This document shows, one piece after another, positions 53,849 through 62,976 of a DNA stretch of 64,000 nt. The first letter of the stretch is position 1. Each line of letters opens with the position of its first letter. Both the position numbers and the translations under genes were made by a program. The DNA is taken from positions 1 through 64,000 of the forward strand of contig CAKTZI010000009.1 of the NCBI GenBank assembly GCA_934635385.1, given 5' to 3'. The stretch comes from an uncultured Kiritimatiellota bacterium. Lineage in GTDB: Bacteria; Verrucomicrobiota; Kiritimatiellia; RFP12; UBA1067. The notes under the pieces are model-generated. The model had not been told where the DNA came from. It saw nothing but the letters and a program-made list of their open reading frames with translations, and searched no databases.

Positions 53849-56800
53849 ATGAACACGATGAAATCAGCGCCATCACCGATTACAGATCAGGCAGTTCTTG
53901 ACCAATGCAAGAAAGCCTTGAACAAATGGTCGAATTCGTTGCCGTTTTCGGTGACACGAAATCTAGGTGATGCCGTCCAGCTTGTGTCGGCGACTATGTA
54001 TCATGCCTATTCGTTTAGCGTCGGGACGGATTTCGTCAAGCGGAACTTCGATTTGCAGAAAGGCGGGAAGCCGGTTGACGCACCGACAGACATCGAGCGT
54101 TTCACGCTCTGGACTGTCCCCGGTGTCAAGGATTCGGGCGATTTTGACTTCGCCATCAAGGAAACGTGCTACAAGGAAACTTGTGACCATTGTCACGGCA
54201 GAGGCGAGACGACGTGTGGCCATTGTCACGGGAAAGGGAAGGTGACGTGTCCGTCTTGTGATGGGAAAGGCGAGGGGAAATGCAAAACTTGTCACGGATA
54301 TGGAGAGCTTCGATGTGACAAGTGCGGGGACGGCGGACGCCTTGATTCGATGTTTAAGTCTTCGAGTATGTATAAAAGAGATGGCGAGATCCGTGTCGGC
54401 AACAGTGACAATTGGAGAACCTGCCCGAAATGTCATGGAACCGCGAAACTGACTTGCGGCACGTGCCATGGCAGTAAGATTGTCAAGTGTTCAAAGTGCG
54501 GGGGTCGAGGTGAAATCAAATGCGGCAAATGCAGCGGAAGCGGCAGTGTCCAGTGTTCCGAGTGCGATGGGCGTGGCTGGAACTCTTTTACATGGCATCT
54601 GATTCAGAAACAGGACAAGGACGAACTGGGCCTCATGTTCTATGACGCGGGCATCGCCGAAAAGCCTGAAGTCAAGAAGTGCAAGAAATACGCCAAGACA
54701 TCAGTCTTTTCTGAGAAGCAGGACGCGAGGCAGGTGGCGATGACGGGCATCAGCGCTGACTGCGCTGATTTCGCATGTGAACTTCACGCGAAATGGAAGG
54801 AGACGTTCGCGAAGTTTGATGATGTGGAGGATGTGCGCGTTCTGACACAGCAGGTTGATTTCATCCAGTATGATGCCTTTGTTCGGTACGAATACAAGTA
54901 TCACGACAAGAACTATCTGATTTGGATTGACCTTGCCAACAAGAAGGTCTTTGAAGGGCCTGAAGGCGGCATGATGGCCGAGTGGTCTGGCAAGGTTGCG
55001 AAGGAAGGCGACAAGTTCGCGTGGAAAGATCCTCAGCGTGCCATTCGCAGTTATGTCATGGCATGTGCCATTAGCAAGGACAACCAAGAGCCCGCGAAGA
55101 AGGCGAGGAAGCAGCTTGCCTTGGGATCGTGGTTGTTCCGTCTGGCAACGGCGGGCGTTGGCGGTTGGCTGTGGTCGGTCTTCTTGGGGGCGCAGGGGAT
55201 CGATCCCGTCTTTGGATGGTATGTCGCAGGCACAATTGTCGTCCTTGACTTCTTGTTTGCGTGCAAAGGCCTGTGGGTGTCGTTTGTTACGGTGGGAGTG
55301 ATCTATGGCGGTCTCGCTTATCTGTTCCCAGAACTCATGTCGCCAGACGCAGCAGAAGCGGCGGCGGACGTGAATCGGCTGTTGCCGATTGAAATTACGG
55401 GCAACGCACAATTGAGTGAGTACATTGTCTGCTCGATCTTGCTTTGGATTGGCGGAACATTGCTCTTTGCGCGAGATTTCGCGTTGCGCATTCGTGGCGG
55501 AGTTTGGGTGTTTCCGGCCTTGGGCGCCCTTGTCGGAGCGGCGTGTGCGCCTACGGGCTATCTTGATTTCGCGAAAGATCCTTCGCGATTCCTGTTTGTC
55601 TTACGAGCTGTGACATATGGCGTGTGCGGACTTGCGGTGGCGCGAACGCTGAGCCGCGCTTTTGTCCAGAATTGCGGACGTAACGCCCAGAAGTTTCCGA
55701 ACTTCCTGATTCGGCTTGAAGCGAAGACGCTAAATCCGACGTTCTGGCTGATGCCCGTGTATGCAGTGGCGTTTGCGGGCGTTGGTGTGCTTTGGTATTT
55801 CTATGCAGGACCTGGTGTCCGTGTCGAAGAGAAGGCGCAGGCGGCTGAACGATTCTTGCAAAATGAGCGTTCAGTCAAGCGAGGACAATACTATTTGGAG
55901 AAGACAGCAGACTCTGGGTATGCACCATCCGTTTCCTTGCTTGCCGAACTCAAGCTCTTTGGTAAGTGTGGGTATTCGGTTGCGTTGGAGGATGGTTATG
56001 CGATGGCGTCCAAAGCTGCTGAGATGGAAGATCCGCGTGGTTGCCGTTTGAAAGGTTATTGCCTAGAATTCGGGAAAGGGGTGCAGCAAAACCTGACGGA
56101 GGCGAATGCGTGTTACGCAAAAGGCGCGAGCTTGAGAGATGACGAGTCCATCAAGGCCAAGGCCAGGACGGATGAGATCGCAAAGGTTTGGAATCTGGCC
56201 CATGCAAATGACAAGGATGCGCAATATAAGCTAGCATTGCATTATTTCAAGGGTGAGGGTATTGCCAAAGATGATGCCGTAGCTCGGAATTGGATGCAGA
56301 AATCGGCTGATGCCGGATTCGTAAAGTCGCAGATGACGCTCTGCGATTGGATGATCAAGGGCATTGGCGGAGAGAAGAACCCCGAACTGGGCGTAAGCTA
56401 TTGTGAAAAGGCTGCGGGACAGGGCGATCCCGAAGCGATTGCGGTGCTTGGCTACTATTATTTTGAAGGCAAGGTCGTTAAGCAGAATTACAAGAAAGCT
56501 GTTGACGGATTCTTGCTTGCCTGTGAAAAGGGTTCTGAAAGCGCCCCGTACATGTTGGGCTATTGCAATCGAATGGGACTGGGTGTCGTGAAGAATGACA
56601 AACGTGCGTTCGACTACTTCAAGTTGTCTTATGAGCGAGGGTCGTTGCCAGGTGCATTTGCCTGTGGCGAATGCTACGAAACGGCGTATGGTGTCGAAGT
56701 CGATTATTCGGCGGCACTTGCCTGTTATGTCAAGGCTTCGGAAAAGGAATGGGATGCGCCTCTCCTGAAAAAGAGCGTTGCCGATGCCAAGTCCGCCGCT

Positions 56801-58369
56801 GTCAGGATCGCCAAGATTGGCAAGTACTGGAAATTGGCCAAGGGCGGAGATCCCGTTGCAATGGACGAAGTGGGGCAATGCTATGCATCGGGCGCGGGCG
56901 TGATGAAAGACGAAAGAAAGGCATATGAATGGTTCGCAAAGGCGTCCGCCAAAGACAATGTGTCGGGAATCGTCCATAAGGCAGATGCCCTTTATAAGGG
57001 CGTTGGAACGAAGCAAGACAGAAATGCCGCCGGCAAAGAGTATGTGCGTGCCGCCGAAAAGGGGAATGCGTATGGTCTTTATATGCAGGGGCTGTGTCAC
57101 GAACGTGGCTATGGCATCGAGAAGAATCTGACAAGTGCCTATGCGCGCTATCAGGAGGCCGCCAAGAAAGGTTACGCGGCTGCAGCCGATGCGGCGAAAC
57201 GAATCGCAGAGCCGGCAAAATACTGGGATGACGCCTTTAAGGGAAAGGAAGCAAAAGCACAATATAGTCTTGCCATGTGCTACAAGCGCGGAGGCTGTGG
57301 CGTTGACAAGGACGACATTGCGGCGTTTAAGTTGCTCCGCATGGCGGCTGATCAGGGAGATGCATTGGCATTGTTCGAGATCTCGAAATGCTATGCATCC
57401 GGAATTGGCACGCAGAAGAGTGATTCGGAGATGAACAATGCGGTCTTGGCTTCGGCGGCCAAGCAGTGCGCACCCGCATTGTTCTTTGCAGGAGAACTCT
57501 ATCAAGTTGGGCGTTCGGTTGAACAGAACCTGACAACCGCTTGCAAGTATTTTATTCTGGCTGCAAAGGCAAAGTTCCCAGAGGCCAAAACGCGGGCGAA
57601 GATGATTGCGCATGTGGCGAAGTACTGGGATGCGGCGGTCAAAGGGGATGCCGACGCGCAATATGACCTTGGCATTTGCTATCGCGATGGCATTGAGATT
57701 GCCTCGGACATTTCGCGTGCAAAAACATGGCTCGGGAAGTCTGCGGCTCAAGGTCAACACGATGCAGAGTATGCATTTGCGGCTTTGAGTGTGGCAGAAG
57801 CCGCCGACAACAAGAAGGCCATTGCCGAGAATGTCGTGGACTTGCTCAAGAGAGCCGCTGCGGCAAATCAGGTTGACGCGAAAGTGTTGCTTGGTAAACT
57901 GCTGTACAATGGAGTCGGAACAGATGAAGATTATGAAGAGGCGGTAAAGCTTTGGGAAGAAGCTGCGGCCGCAAATAATCTGGAGGCCAAATACTGTCTA
58001 GGCGATTATTACTATACTGGCCGGGGACTGTTCAATTCTGGCAAGGATCAGGATAAGGCCAAGAGGACATGGGAAGCGGCATCTGAAGCTGGGAATGTCT
58101 CTGCCTCTCATCGTTTGGGATTGATCTATGCAAAGGGAACGGGACTCTTTGGAAGCGGAAAAGACAAGGCCAAGGCGCGAAAGTATTATTTGCGCGCAAT
58201 CGAGAAGGGGTGTCGAGCGTCAATGATGGCACTTGGCGAGATGCTGAAAGATTCTGATTCGCCATCCGAACAAGCGGAGGGTGAGGAATGGCAGCGCAAG
58301 GCCAAAGACAGTACCGCAAAGGAAAACCAAAATCTCAGGTGGTATTCGGAATTCCAGACGCTTAATTGA
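53849..58369 (+). CDS. DnaJ-type zinc-finger, multi-membrane, Sel1-repeat protein (1,506 aa)
   Basis: Three parts. Residues about 112-247 carry ten CxxC motifs, most as CxxCxG (CDHCHGRG, CGHCHGKG, CPSCDGKG, CKTCHGYG, CPKCHGTA, CGTCHGSK, CSKCGGRG, CGKCSGSG, CSECDGRG), like the zinc centre of DnaJ but expanded and without a J-domain. About 424-655 has several hydrophobic segments, probably six or so membrane spans (for example VVLDFLFACKGLWVSFVTVGV and FWLMPVYAVAFAGVGVLWYF). From about 660 to 1490 run many Sel1-like repeats (AQYKLALHYFKGEGIAKD type). The weak start region offers ATG 53849 or 53858. Possibly a membrane-bound scaffold or quality-control protein; function unknown. A long hairpin lies right after the stop. 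Confidence 0.7.
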   Translation: MNTMKSAPSPITDQAVLDQCKKALNKWSNSLPFSVTRNLGDAVQLVSATMYHAYSFSVGTDFVKRNFDLQKGGKPVDAPTDIERFTLWTVPGVKDSGDFDFAIKETCYKETCDHCHGRGETTCGHCHGKGKVTCPSCDGKGEGKCKTCHGYGELRCDKCGDGGRLDSMFKSSSMYKRDGEIRVGNSDNWRTCPKCHGTAKLTCGTCHGSKIVKCSKCGGRGEIKCGKCSGSGSVQCSECDGRGWNSFTWHLIQKQDKDELGLMFYDAGIAEKPEVKKCKKYAKTSVFSEKQDARQVAMTGISADCADFACELHAKWKETFAKFDDVEDVRVLTQQVDFIQYDAFVRYEYKYHDKNYLIWIDLANKKVFEGPEGGMMAEWSGKVAKEGDKFAWKDPQRAIRSYVMACAISKDNQEPAKKARKQLALGSWLFRLATAGVGGWLWSVFLGAQGIDPVFGWYVAGTIVVLDFLFACKGLWVSFVTVGVIYGGLAYLFPELMSPDAAEAAADVNRLLPIEITGNAQLSEYIVCSILLWIGGTLLFARDFALRIRGGVWVFPALGALVGAACAPTGYLDFAKDPSRFLFVLRAVTYGVCGLAVARTLSRAFVQNCGRNAQKFPNFLIRLEAKTLNPTFWLMPVYAVAFAGVGVLWYFYAGPGVRVEEKAQAAERFLQNERSVKRGQYYLEKTADSGYAPSVSLLAELKLFGKCGYSVALEDGYAMASKAAEMEDPRGCRLKGYCLEFGKGVQQNLTEANACYAKGASLRDDESIKAKARTDEIAKVWNLAHANDKDAQYKLALHYFKGEGIAKDDAVARNWMQKSADAGFVKSQMTLCDWMIKGIGGEKNPELGVSYCEKAAGQGDPEAIAVLGYYYFEGKVVKQNYKKAVDGFLLACEKGSESAPYMLGYCNRMGLGVVKNDKRAFDYFKLSYERGSLPGAFACGECYETAYGVEVDYSAALACYVKASEKEWDAPLLKKSVADAKSAAVRIAKIGKYWKLAKGGDPVAMDEVGQCYASGAGVMKDERKAYEWFAKASAKDNVSGIVHKADALYKGVGTKQDRNAAGKEYVRAAEKGNAYGLYMQGLCHERGYGIEKNLTSAYARYQEAAKKGYAAAADAAKRIAEPAKYWDDAFKGKEAKAQYSLAMCYKRGGCGVDKDDIAAFKLLRMAADQGDALALFEISKCYASGIGTQKSDSEMNNAVLASAAKQCAPALFFAGELYQVGRSVEQNLTTACKYFILAAKAKFPEAKTRAKMIAHVAKYWDAAVKGDADAQYDLGICYRDGIEIASDISRAKTWLGKSAAQGQHDAEYAFAALSVAEAADNKKAIAENVVDLLKRAAAANQVDAKVLLGKLLYNGVGTDEDYEEAVKLWEEAAAANNLEAKYCLGDYYYTGRGLFNSGKDQDKAKRTWEAASEAGNVSASHRLGLIYAKGTGLFGSGKDKAKARKYYLRAIEKGCRASMMALGEMLKDSDSPSEQAEGEEWQRKAKDSTAKENQNLRWYSEFQTLN

Positions 58370-58372
58370 GGC

Positions 58373-58414
58373 GATTGCATCAGGCTGTCACTTATGTGAC
58401 AGCCTGATGCAATC
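58373..58414 (+). terminator. Perfect 19-bp hairpin after the Sel1 gene (no T-run)
   Basis: GATTGCATCAGGCTGTCAC, loop TTAT, exact reverse complement to 58414, starting four bases after the stop codon. Its centre (58386-58401) is TGTCAC-N4-GTGACA, like the Crp/Fnr-type palindromes at 48783 and 50449, but no -10 box lies at a matching distance. It may be a terminator/processing hairpin, an operator, or both. Confidence 0.5.
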
Positions 58415-58456
58415 TAAACACAAACAAACAGAAAGACTCAGAAGGATAAACTCGCA

Positions 58457-59614
58457 ATGGACATTGTAATCAAGGATGGGAAGACAGAGATCCCGGCACA
58501 ACGCTATGAGAATCGAACAGATATTGAACATCTATATGTCCCGGACTCGGTCGAAAAAATAGGCGTTGCGGCATTTCGCGGCTGTCGCAATCTGTCCGGG
58601 ATTGAGTTTGAAGAAGGGCCGCGTAATCTTGAAATCGGTGCGGAAGCCTTTTCGGGATGCGATGCCTTGACGTCACTTAGACTGCCTGCGCGGGCGAATC
58701 GATTCTTGAGTCGTTGCTTTGCGAACAGTGGATTGCAATCTCTCGAAATAGGTGGCGGCGGTGATTTCATCCAGAAGGAATTCTTTCTCTTCGAGGGATG
58801 CCCGAATCGGGAAAGCCTTCAGGCGACGTTGGAAAATGAGCGGATTCGTCGGGCGGAACCTTTGAATGGAGGGCATGCTCGTCAACAAACATATCCGGGC
58901 AATGCACTTCTTGATGACTTGAAACGTGGCATGGGTTGTGGGCCTGGCAGGATCAGTGAAGGGCTGAGAGAATTGTTTAGGCGGATGAAGAGTGATGATA
59001 TGTTCTTGATAGAATCATATGCGAGGAATTATAGACGCGTCTGCGATGCCTTCAATGGGACTAGAGATTGGGCTACGATAGACGGAGGAACACTGCGAGA
59101 CCTTGTGATAGGCACATCGGCAAGGCAGGTTGCGGCGCTTGCATGGAGGGAGATCTCGGATCAAGCATGGTATGGTGCCGATCGTCAGCAAGTGTGTCGC
59201 ATTTGCCACGAGATACAGGTCGAAGAAGCAATAAGTCCGGCTCGCGTCGAACAATGGCATCAAGAGTTCATTGGACTGTTCCCTATAAATTTTCATGCAG
59301 CCTTTTATCGACTCATGGCAATTGCAAAGTCGAAACAGGTTGTGCAAATTCCAACTACGGCGAAATTGGTTCCTTTGCACGAATGGTTCACGGGGTTGGA
59401 AGCGCCGACAATCCAGCAATCCGATTGGTGGGTATTGAGCCGAAGTGTACGACAGGCTCTGTCCGATATGCTGCCCGATGTTGATGTTTATCGGGCTGGC
59501 GCGTTCGCGTGGTATTTGGCGGAGGCTTTTAGACTTGACGTGAACGACGAAGGAAGGATGAGGAAGAAACGGGTATTGGCTTGGATGCGTGAACTTCAGA
59601 TGATAGGAAGATGA
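58457..59614 (+). CDS. BspA-like leucine-rich-repeat protein, unknown C-terminal part
   Basis: 385 residues; AAGGAT upstream. N-terminal LRR_5/BspA-like repeats to about 115: YVPDSVEKIGVAAFRGCRNL, IGAEAFSGCDALTSLRLP and FANSGLQSLEIGG. No signal peptide. The C-terminal 250 residues are mixed helical (DDMFLIESYARNYRRVCDAF, ALAWREISDQAWYG) without a motif I recognise. Fits an intracellular protein-binding role; part of the lower-GC block. Confidence 0.6.
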   Translation: MDIVIKDGKTEIPAQRYENRTDIEHLYVPDSVEKIGVAAFRGCRNLSGIEFEEGPRNLEIGAEAFSGCDALTSLRLPARANRFLSRCFANSGLQSLEIGGGGDFIQKEFFLFEGCPNRESLQATLENERIRRAEPLNGGHARQQTYPGNALLDDLKRGMGCGPGRISEGLRELFRRMKSDDMFLIESYARNYRRVCDAFNGTRDWATIDGGTLRDLVIGTSARQVAALAWREISDQAWYGADRQQVCRICHEIQVEEAISPARVEQWHQEFIGLFPINFHAAFYRLMAIAKSKQVVQIPTTAKLVPLHEWFTGLEAPTIQQSDWWVLSRSVRQALSDMLPDVDVYRAGAFAWYLAEAFRLDVNDEGRMRKKRVLAWMRELQMIGR

Positions 59615-59695
59615 CCGATAGGCATTGTTTCATAAGTGTCGTAAGAGCGGACTGTGTTCACGCAGGAATGCTCATCGAAAAGGGAAGATGCCAAT

Positions 59696-60061
59696 ATGAA
59701 TGCTGAAGGAAAAAATCTAGATTTAACGGGACACGAAGTGGCGCGGAAGATCCGGGGAAATCCCTCGTTGATTACCGCTTGTGGTGTGGCGTTGGAGATC
59801 TTGTCGGAATCGGATTGGCTGTATTTGCTTGACCATCAGCCAAATAGCGAGGAAGTCGTCTTGCGTTGTACAAAATGGCAACAGTTCAATCCCGATAAGG
59901 CTTGGCCAGGCCTCGGCGATGGGTTGGCGCACATCAAGTGGTTGGCGTCCATCGTCAAGGACTGTGCCGAGATGGCCGCAATCACAGATGAAGGGTATGC
60001 GCGCAACTATGCGTTTGTCGCCCATGCCGCAAATCTTCAGGCACAGAAGATGGTGGTGTAA
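59696..60061 (+). CDS. Small protein with W-x-x-LL-x-x-QP repeat-like motif
   Basis: 121 residues. ATG 59696 (GGGAAG upstream) preferred over GTG 59654. SDWLYLLDHQPNSEEVVLRC followed by WQQFNPDKAWPGL resembles a single unit of the tryptophan-rich DWxxLLxxQP(Q) repeats seen in some PVC proteins. No signal peptide. It ends one base before the next gene, so probably co-expressed with it. Function unknown. Confidence 0.5.
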   Translation: MNAEGKNLDLTGHEVARKIRGNPSLITACGVALEILSESDWLYLLDHQPNSEEVVLRCTKWQQFNPDKAWPGLGDGLAHIKWLASIVKDCAEMAAITDEGYARNYAFVAHAANLQAQKMVV

Positions 60062-61009
60062 ATGAGAAAACCAAGATTCTGTTTGGAGGCGTTGGATAAG
60101 GCGAAGCTTGTTGTGTGCGGTGCGTTGCTCGGCTTTCTGTTCATCGGCTGTCGGGACGAATCGGGCAAACAGAAGGAACCGATCCGTCAGGTCGAGACCG
60201 AAGCGACCGCACAGTCGGCGTCAACATCGCCGACACGACAGGCGAATGGAGACGAGTGGTGGAAGTTCCCTCACACAGGCGTGGAAATCATCGAAAGTAC
60301 GCCACCAAATCCGCCGTGGAACGGCACAAACTATCCGTATGCATCATTTTCTGCGAAAGTCCAGAATCCGCAGCAGGGTCACCTGTCGGATGCGCAGTAT
60401 CGTGCGCTTCAGGATTTTCTTGGCGCGGCCATCACGCATGGGCGGACACCTCACCGAACGGTCGAGGAGTCGATTGCGCGAATTCGGATTCCGTTTTGGG
60501 AGGTCGCCATTTGGGAACGGCGAAACCCCGCAGACTGGGGCGATAAGATCTACGGCTATGACATCTTTGAACTGGAAGGCCTGCCGACCTATCAGACTGA
60601 AAAATTCTACTGCTACAAGATTCGCCATCAGGAAGGGCCCGCCAGCGCAAGCGTCGAGACGTATGTCGTCTGGAGTTGGGAGCGGATGTCGCCCGTGAAG
60701 ATTGGCGACATCCTTGATTTGTCGCGACATGAAAGGCGATTGCGACGGTTGCTCCGGCGACAGGTGCTACGGGATTGGTACGCCCACCTTGGCGAGAATT
60801 TCAACCCAGATACGGTGCTGGCGGACTACGCTCGAAACTGGCCACATGAGTTTGACAACTTCTACCTGTCCGACAAGGGCATCACATGGGTTTACGAGGC
60901 CGGTTGTGTCCAGATCGGTGCCATGGGAATGGCGAAAACAACCCTGTCGTGGGAAATCCTTGAACACTATCTCGTGGACAAGTCGCTTATGCCGACGGGT
61001 AAAGAGTGA
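60062..61009 (+). CDS. RsiV/DUF3298-like lipoprotein
   Basis: 315 residues. Lipobox-like LLGFLFIGC (about 22-30). A helical-beta domain follows (SDAQYRALQDFLGAAITHG, about 108-125), and the C-terminal part NFYLSDKGITWVYEAGCVQIGAMGMAKTTLSWEIL (read in pieces, about 265-300) fits DUF3298, as in the extracellular part of RsiV. The gene at 62977 is a likely paralogue by matching domain order. Role probably extracytoplasmic; the substrate is unknown. Confidence 0.6.
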   Translation: MRKPRFCLEALDKAKLVVCGALLGFLFIGCRDESGKQKEPIRQVETEATAQSASTSPTRQANGDEWWKFPHTGVEIIESTPPNPPWNGTNYPYASFSAKVQNPQQGHLSDAQYRALQDFLGAAITHGRTPHRTVEESIARIRIPFWEVAIWERRNPADWGDKIYGYDIFELEGLPTYQTEKFYCYKIRHQEGPASASVETYVVWSWERMSPVKIGDILDLSRHERRLRRLLRRQVLRDWYAHLGENFNPDTVLADYARNWPHEFDNFYLSDKGITWVYEAGCVQIGAMGMAKTTLSWEILEHYLVDKSLMPTGKE

Positions 61010-61049
61010 CTCGGAACGCAGCAGACCTGCCATGTGGTTTCGGCATCCA

Positions 61050-61078
61050 GTTGCGCTTTGTCAAAAAAAAGCGTATAC
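61050..61078 (+). promoter_or_regulatory. Promoter of the AbiE-like pair
   Basis: TTGCGC (61050-61055), 17-nt spacer containing an A8 run, TATACT (61073-61078). Gives a leader of about 23 nt to ATG 61108. Confidence 0.55.
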
Positions 61079-61107
61079 TTTCTTTTGACAAATTGAGTGG
61101 TAAGGGA

Positions 61108-62067
61108 ATGATAGAAACCATAAAAACATATTTAAGCGAGGGATTCGGTGGCCTTGCGAAATGCGAGAGCGTTTGCGCGCCCTTGACGCTTCCTCTTGTC
61201 ATAGGCAAAGGCTATTGGTTTTACACTTGTGAAATGCAGAGTCAGGCGTTTGTCCTGTCGGTGGCTAAAGAGGGGACGATTCATACGCCGAAGCGCATTC
61301 AACGCGAACTGCTCGAAGTTTCCATGACTTTCGGAATGCCCGCTGTCTATGCGGCTCGATGGCTACAACCACATGATCGGGAGCGGCTTCTTGCCCTTCG
61401 TCAGCCATTTGTCGTGCCGAACAAGATGGTGTATCTGCCGTTTCTAGGTCTGATGCAGGACACGTCTCGTCGGGAAATTGTAATTAATCGAACCGTGTTC
61501 TCTTCTGTTGCACAACTTATTGTCCTCGGTGTTCTGGAGCATCGGCTCGACAATCCGATAACGATACAGGATGCCGTCGAGCGTTTGGGGTTTTCCTCGC
61601 CGGCCATTCAGAATGCGTTTCGAGAGATTGAGCATTTTGGGTTTGCCGAACGCAGAAAAAGGATGGGATCAAGAACAGTGGAGCTTGCCTTTGGGCAGAC
61701 CGGGCGAGTGCTTTGGGAGCGGGTGAGAACGCATCTTGTTTCGCCAGTTCGCAAGGTTGTTGGTCTGGCGATGCCGCCCGGAAGCGATTGTGTTGTTGCT
61801 GGTGTGGATGCGCTGGCGGCGATCGGTCGGTTGAACGAGCAACCTCCAACAGAGTTTGCAACCGCCCTTGCAGGATTTTCAAAGCGTGGGTATGCGGTTA
61901 TCGGGGCCTTGGGAGCGCCTGTGAAACTCCAGTTGTGGGCCTACAGTCCGACGAGGCTTGGCGGAAATGCGCCGGATGTCCTGTCTCTCGTCCTGTCGCT
62001 TGCGGATGAGCGAGACGACAGGGTGCAGATTGAGGTGGACAGAATCTTGGAGGAATTCAAATGGTAA
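61108..62067 (+). CDS. Winged-helix regulator, putative AbiEi-like antitoxin
   Basis: 319 residues from ATG 61108, which is placed after the promoter; the longer in-frame start at 61006 would overlap the previous gene. A winged helix lies in the middle (about 135-195: TIQDAVERLGFSSPAIQNAFREIEHFGF), with N- and C-terminal domains of no known fold. The stop overlaps the next gene by seven bases, and that gene is an AbiEii-type nucleotidyltransferase, so this is inferred to be the antitoxin/regulator. It does not show the usual N-terminal AbiEi winged helix, so it may be a different family. Confidence 0.55.
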   Translation: MIETIKTYLSEGFGGLAKCESVCAPLTLPLVIGKGYWFYTCEMQSQAFVLSVAKEGTIHTPKRIQRELLEVSMTFGMPAVYAARWLQPHDRERLLALRQPFVVPNKMVYLPFLGLMQDTSRREIVINRTVFSSVAQLIVLGVLEHRLDNPITIQDAVERLGFSSPAIQNAFREIEHFGFAERRKRMGSRTVELAFGQTGRVLWERVRTHLVSPVRKVVGLAMPPGSDCVVAGVDALAAIGRLNEQPPTEFATALAGFSKRGYAVIGALGAPVKLQLWAYSPTRLGGNAPDVLSLVLSLADERDDRVQIEVDRILEEFKW

Positions 62068-62816
62068 TGGGACTTGATGTGTTCAAGCGGTTCTTTGCAG
62101 ATTTCCGCGATTGCTATGTCCTGATCGGTGGTAGTGCGTGTGACGTGTACTTTGCCGATCTGGAGTTGTCATTTCGAGTCACGCATGACCTCGACATGAT
62201 TCTTTGTGTCGAGGCATTGACTTCAGCGTTCTTCGCTCGATTTTGGGAATTTATCCGAGTGGGTGGGTATGAGAACCGCCAGAAATCTGACGGGCATCGC
62301 CAATTCTACCGCTTCACGAGGCCGACAAGGGTTGGCTATCCGGCCATGCTTGAACTGTTCTCACGCAAGGCTGACTTTCTTCCGGACACCGTTACGGGAC
62401 ACCTCACGCCGATTCCCGCTGGCGAGGAGGTGTCGAGTTTATCGGGAATTCTTCTTGATCAGATGTATTATGATTTTGTGATGGCAAATCGTCGCGAGAT
62501 TGACGGCGTGACGATTCTGAGCCCGATTGCCCTAATTGTTCTGAAGGCGGTGGCGTGGCTTGATCTTACGAATCAGCGCGCGGCCGGTGACAGGCACGCC
62601 TACTCGAAAGACATCAGCAAGCACAAGAATGACATTGCGCGAATCGCGGCGACGCTCGGTGCGCATGATTACGGGTTGCCGAACGAGATCAAGGCGAAAA
62701 TGCGAGAGTTCATGGTGCGCTACAAGGCCGAGCCTCTTGATTCGTCGGCGCTGGGTGTGGCACTCAATGCGGACGACATAAAGACTCGACTATTCACCTG
62801 CATGGGAATCGCTTAA
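62061..62816 (+). CDS. AbiEii-like nucleotidyltransferase (putative toxin)
   Basis: 251 residues. GGAGGA six bases before ATG 62061. Nucleotidyltransferase core: LIGGSACDVYF (GG-S/T motif) and FRVTHDLDMIL (R-x-T-x-D-x-D, metal-binding Asp pair) at about 22-50, with a later KDISKHKNDIARI resembling the AbiEii KD-x-x-D stretch. Type IV AbiE toxins act by nucleotide transfer and can abort phage infection; that function here is inferred. No homologue search was possible. Confidence 0.65.
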   Translation: MVMGLDVFKRFFADFRDCYVLIGGSACDVYFADLELSFRVTHDLDMILCVEALTSAFFARFWEFIRVGGYENRQKSDGHRQFYRFTRPTRVGYPAMLELFSRKADFLPDTVTGHLTPIPAGEEVSSLSGILLDQMYYDFVMANRREIDGVTILSPIALIVLKAVAWLDLTNQRAAGDRHAYSKDISKHKNDIARIAATLGAHDYGLPNEIKAKMREFMVRYKAEPLDSSALGVALNADDIKTRLFTCMGIA

Positions 62817-62910
62817 CCTAAAAATAGCAGTTGGAGATCACCCGGATCTTTACAATCGCACACGGAGGCATGGAGACACGGAGTTTCTTCTCTCAACTGC
62901 TTTTTTTAGG
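62817..62910 (+). terminator. Rho-independent-type terminator whose loop holds a repeat arm
   Basis: CCTAAAAATAGCAGTTGGAGA (62817-62837) and TCTCAACTGCTTTTTTTAGG (62891-62910) form a stem of about 20 bp with a T-run, directly after the stop of the nucleotidyltransferase gene. The 53-nt loop contains the ACACGGAG units 62860-62885. Confidence 0.6.
62860..62885. repeat. ACACGGAG-family left arm in terminator loop
   Basis: CACACGGAGGCATGGAGACACGGAG: three units of the family at 23374-23478, without a right arm. Confidence 0.65.
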
Positions 62911-62937
62911 GTAAACCATGAAAATAACAAAGACGCT

Positions 62938-62968
62938 TTGACGGGATGTCGCCAGCATTTGATATAAT
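62938..62968 (+). promoter_or_regulatory. Extended -10 promoter giving a probable leaderless transcript
   Basis: TTGACG (62938-62943), 19-nt gap, TGA-TATAAT (62960-62968). A start 6-7 bases on falls at about 62975, two bases before ATG 62977. Confidence 0.55.
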
Positions 62969-62976
62969 ACGCGCAA

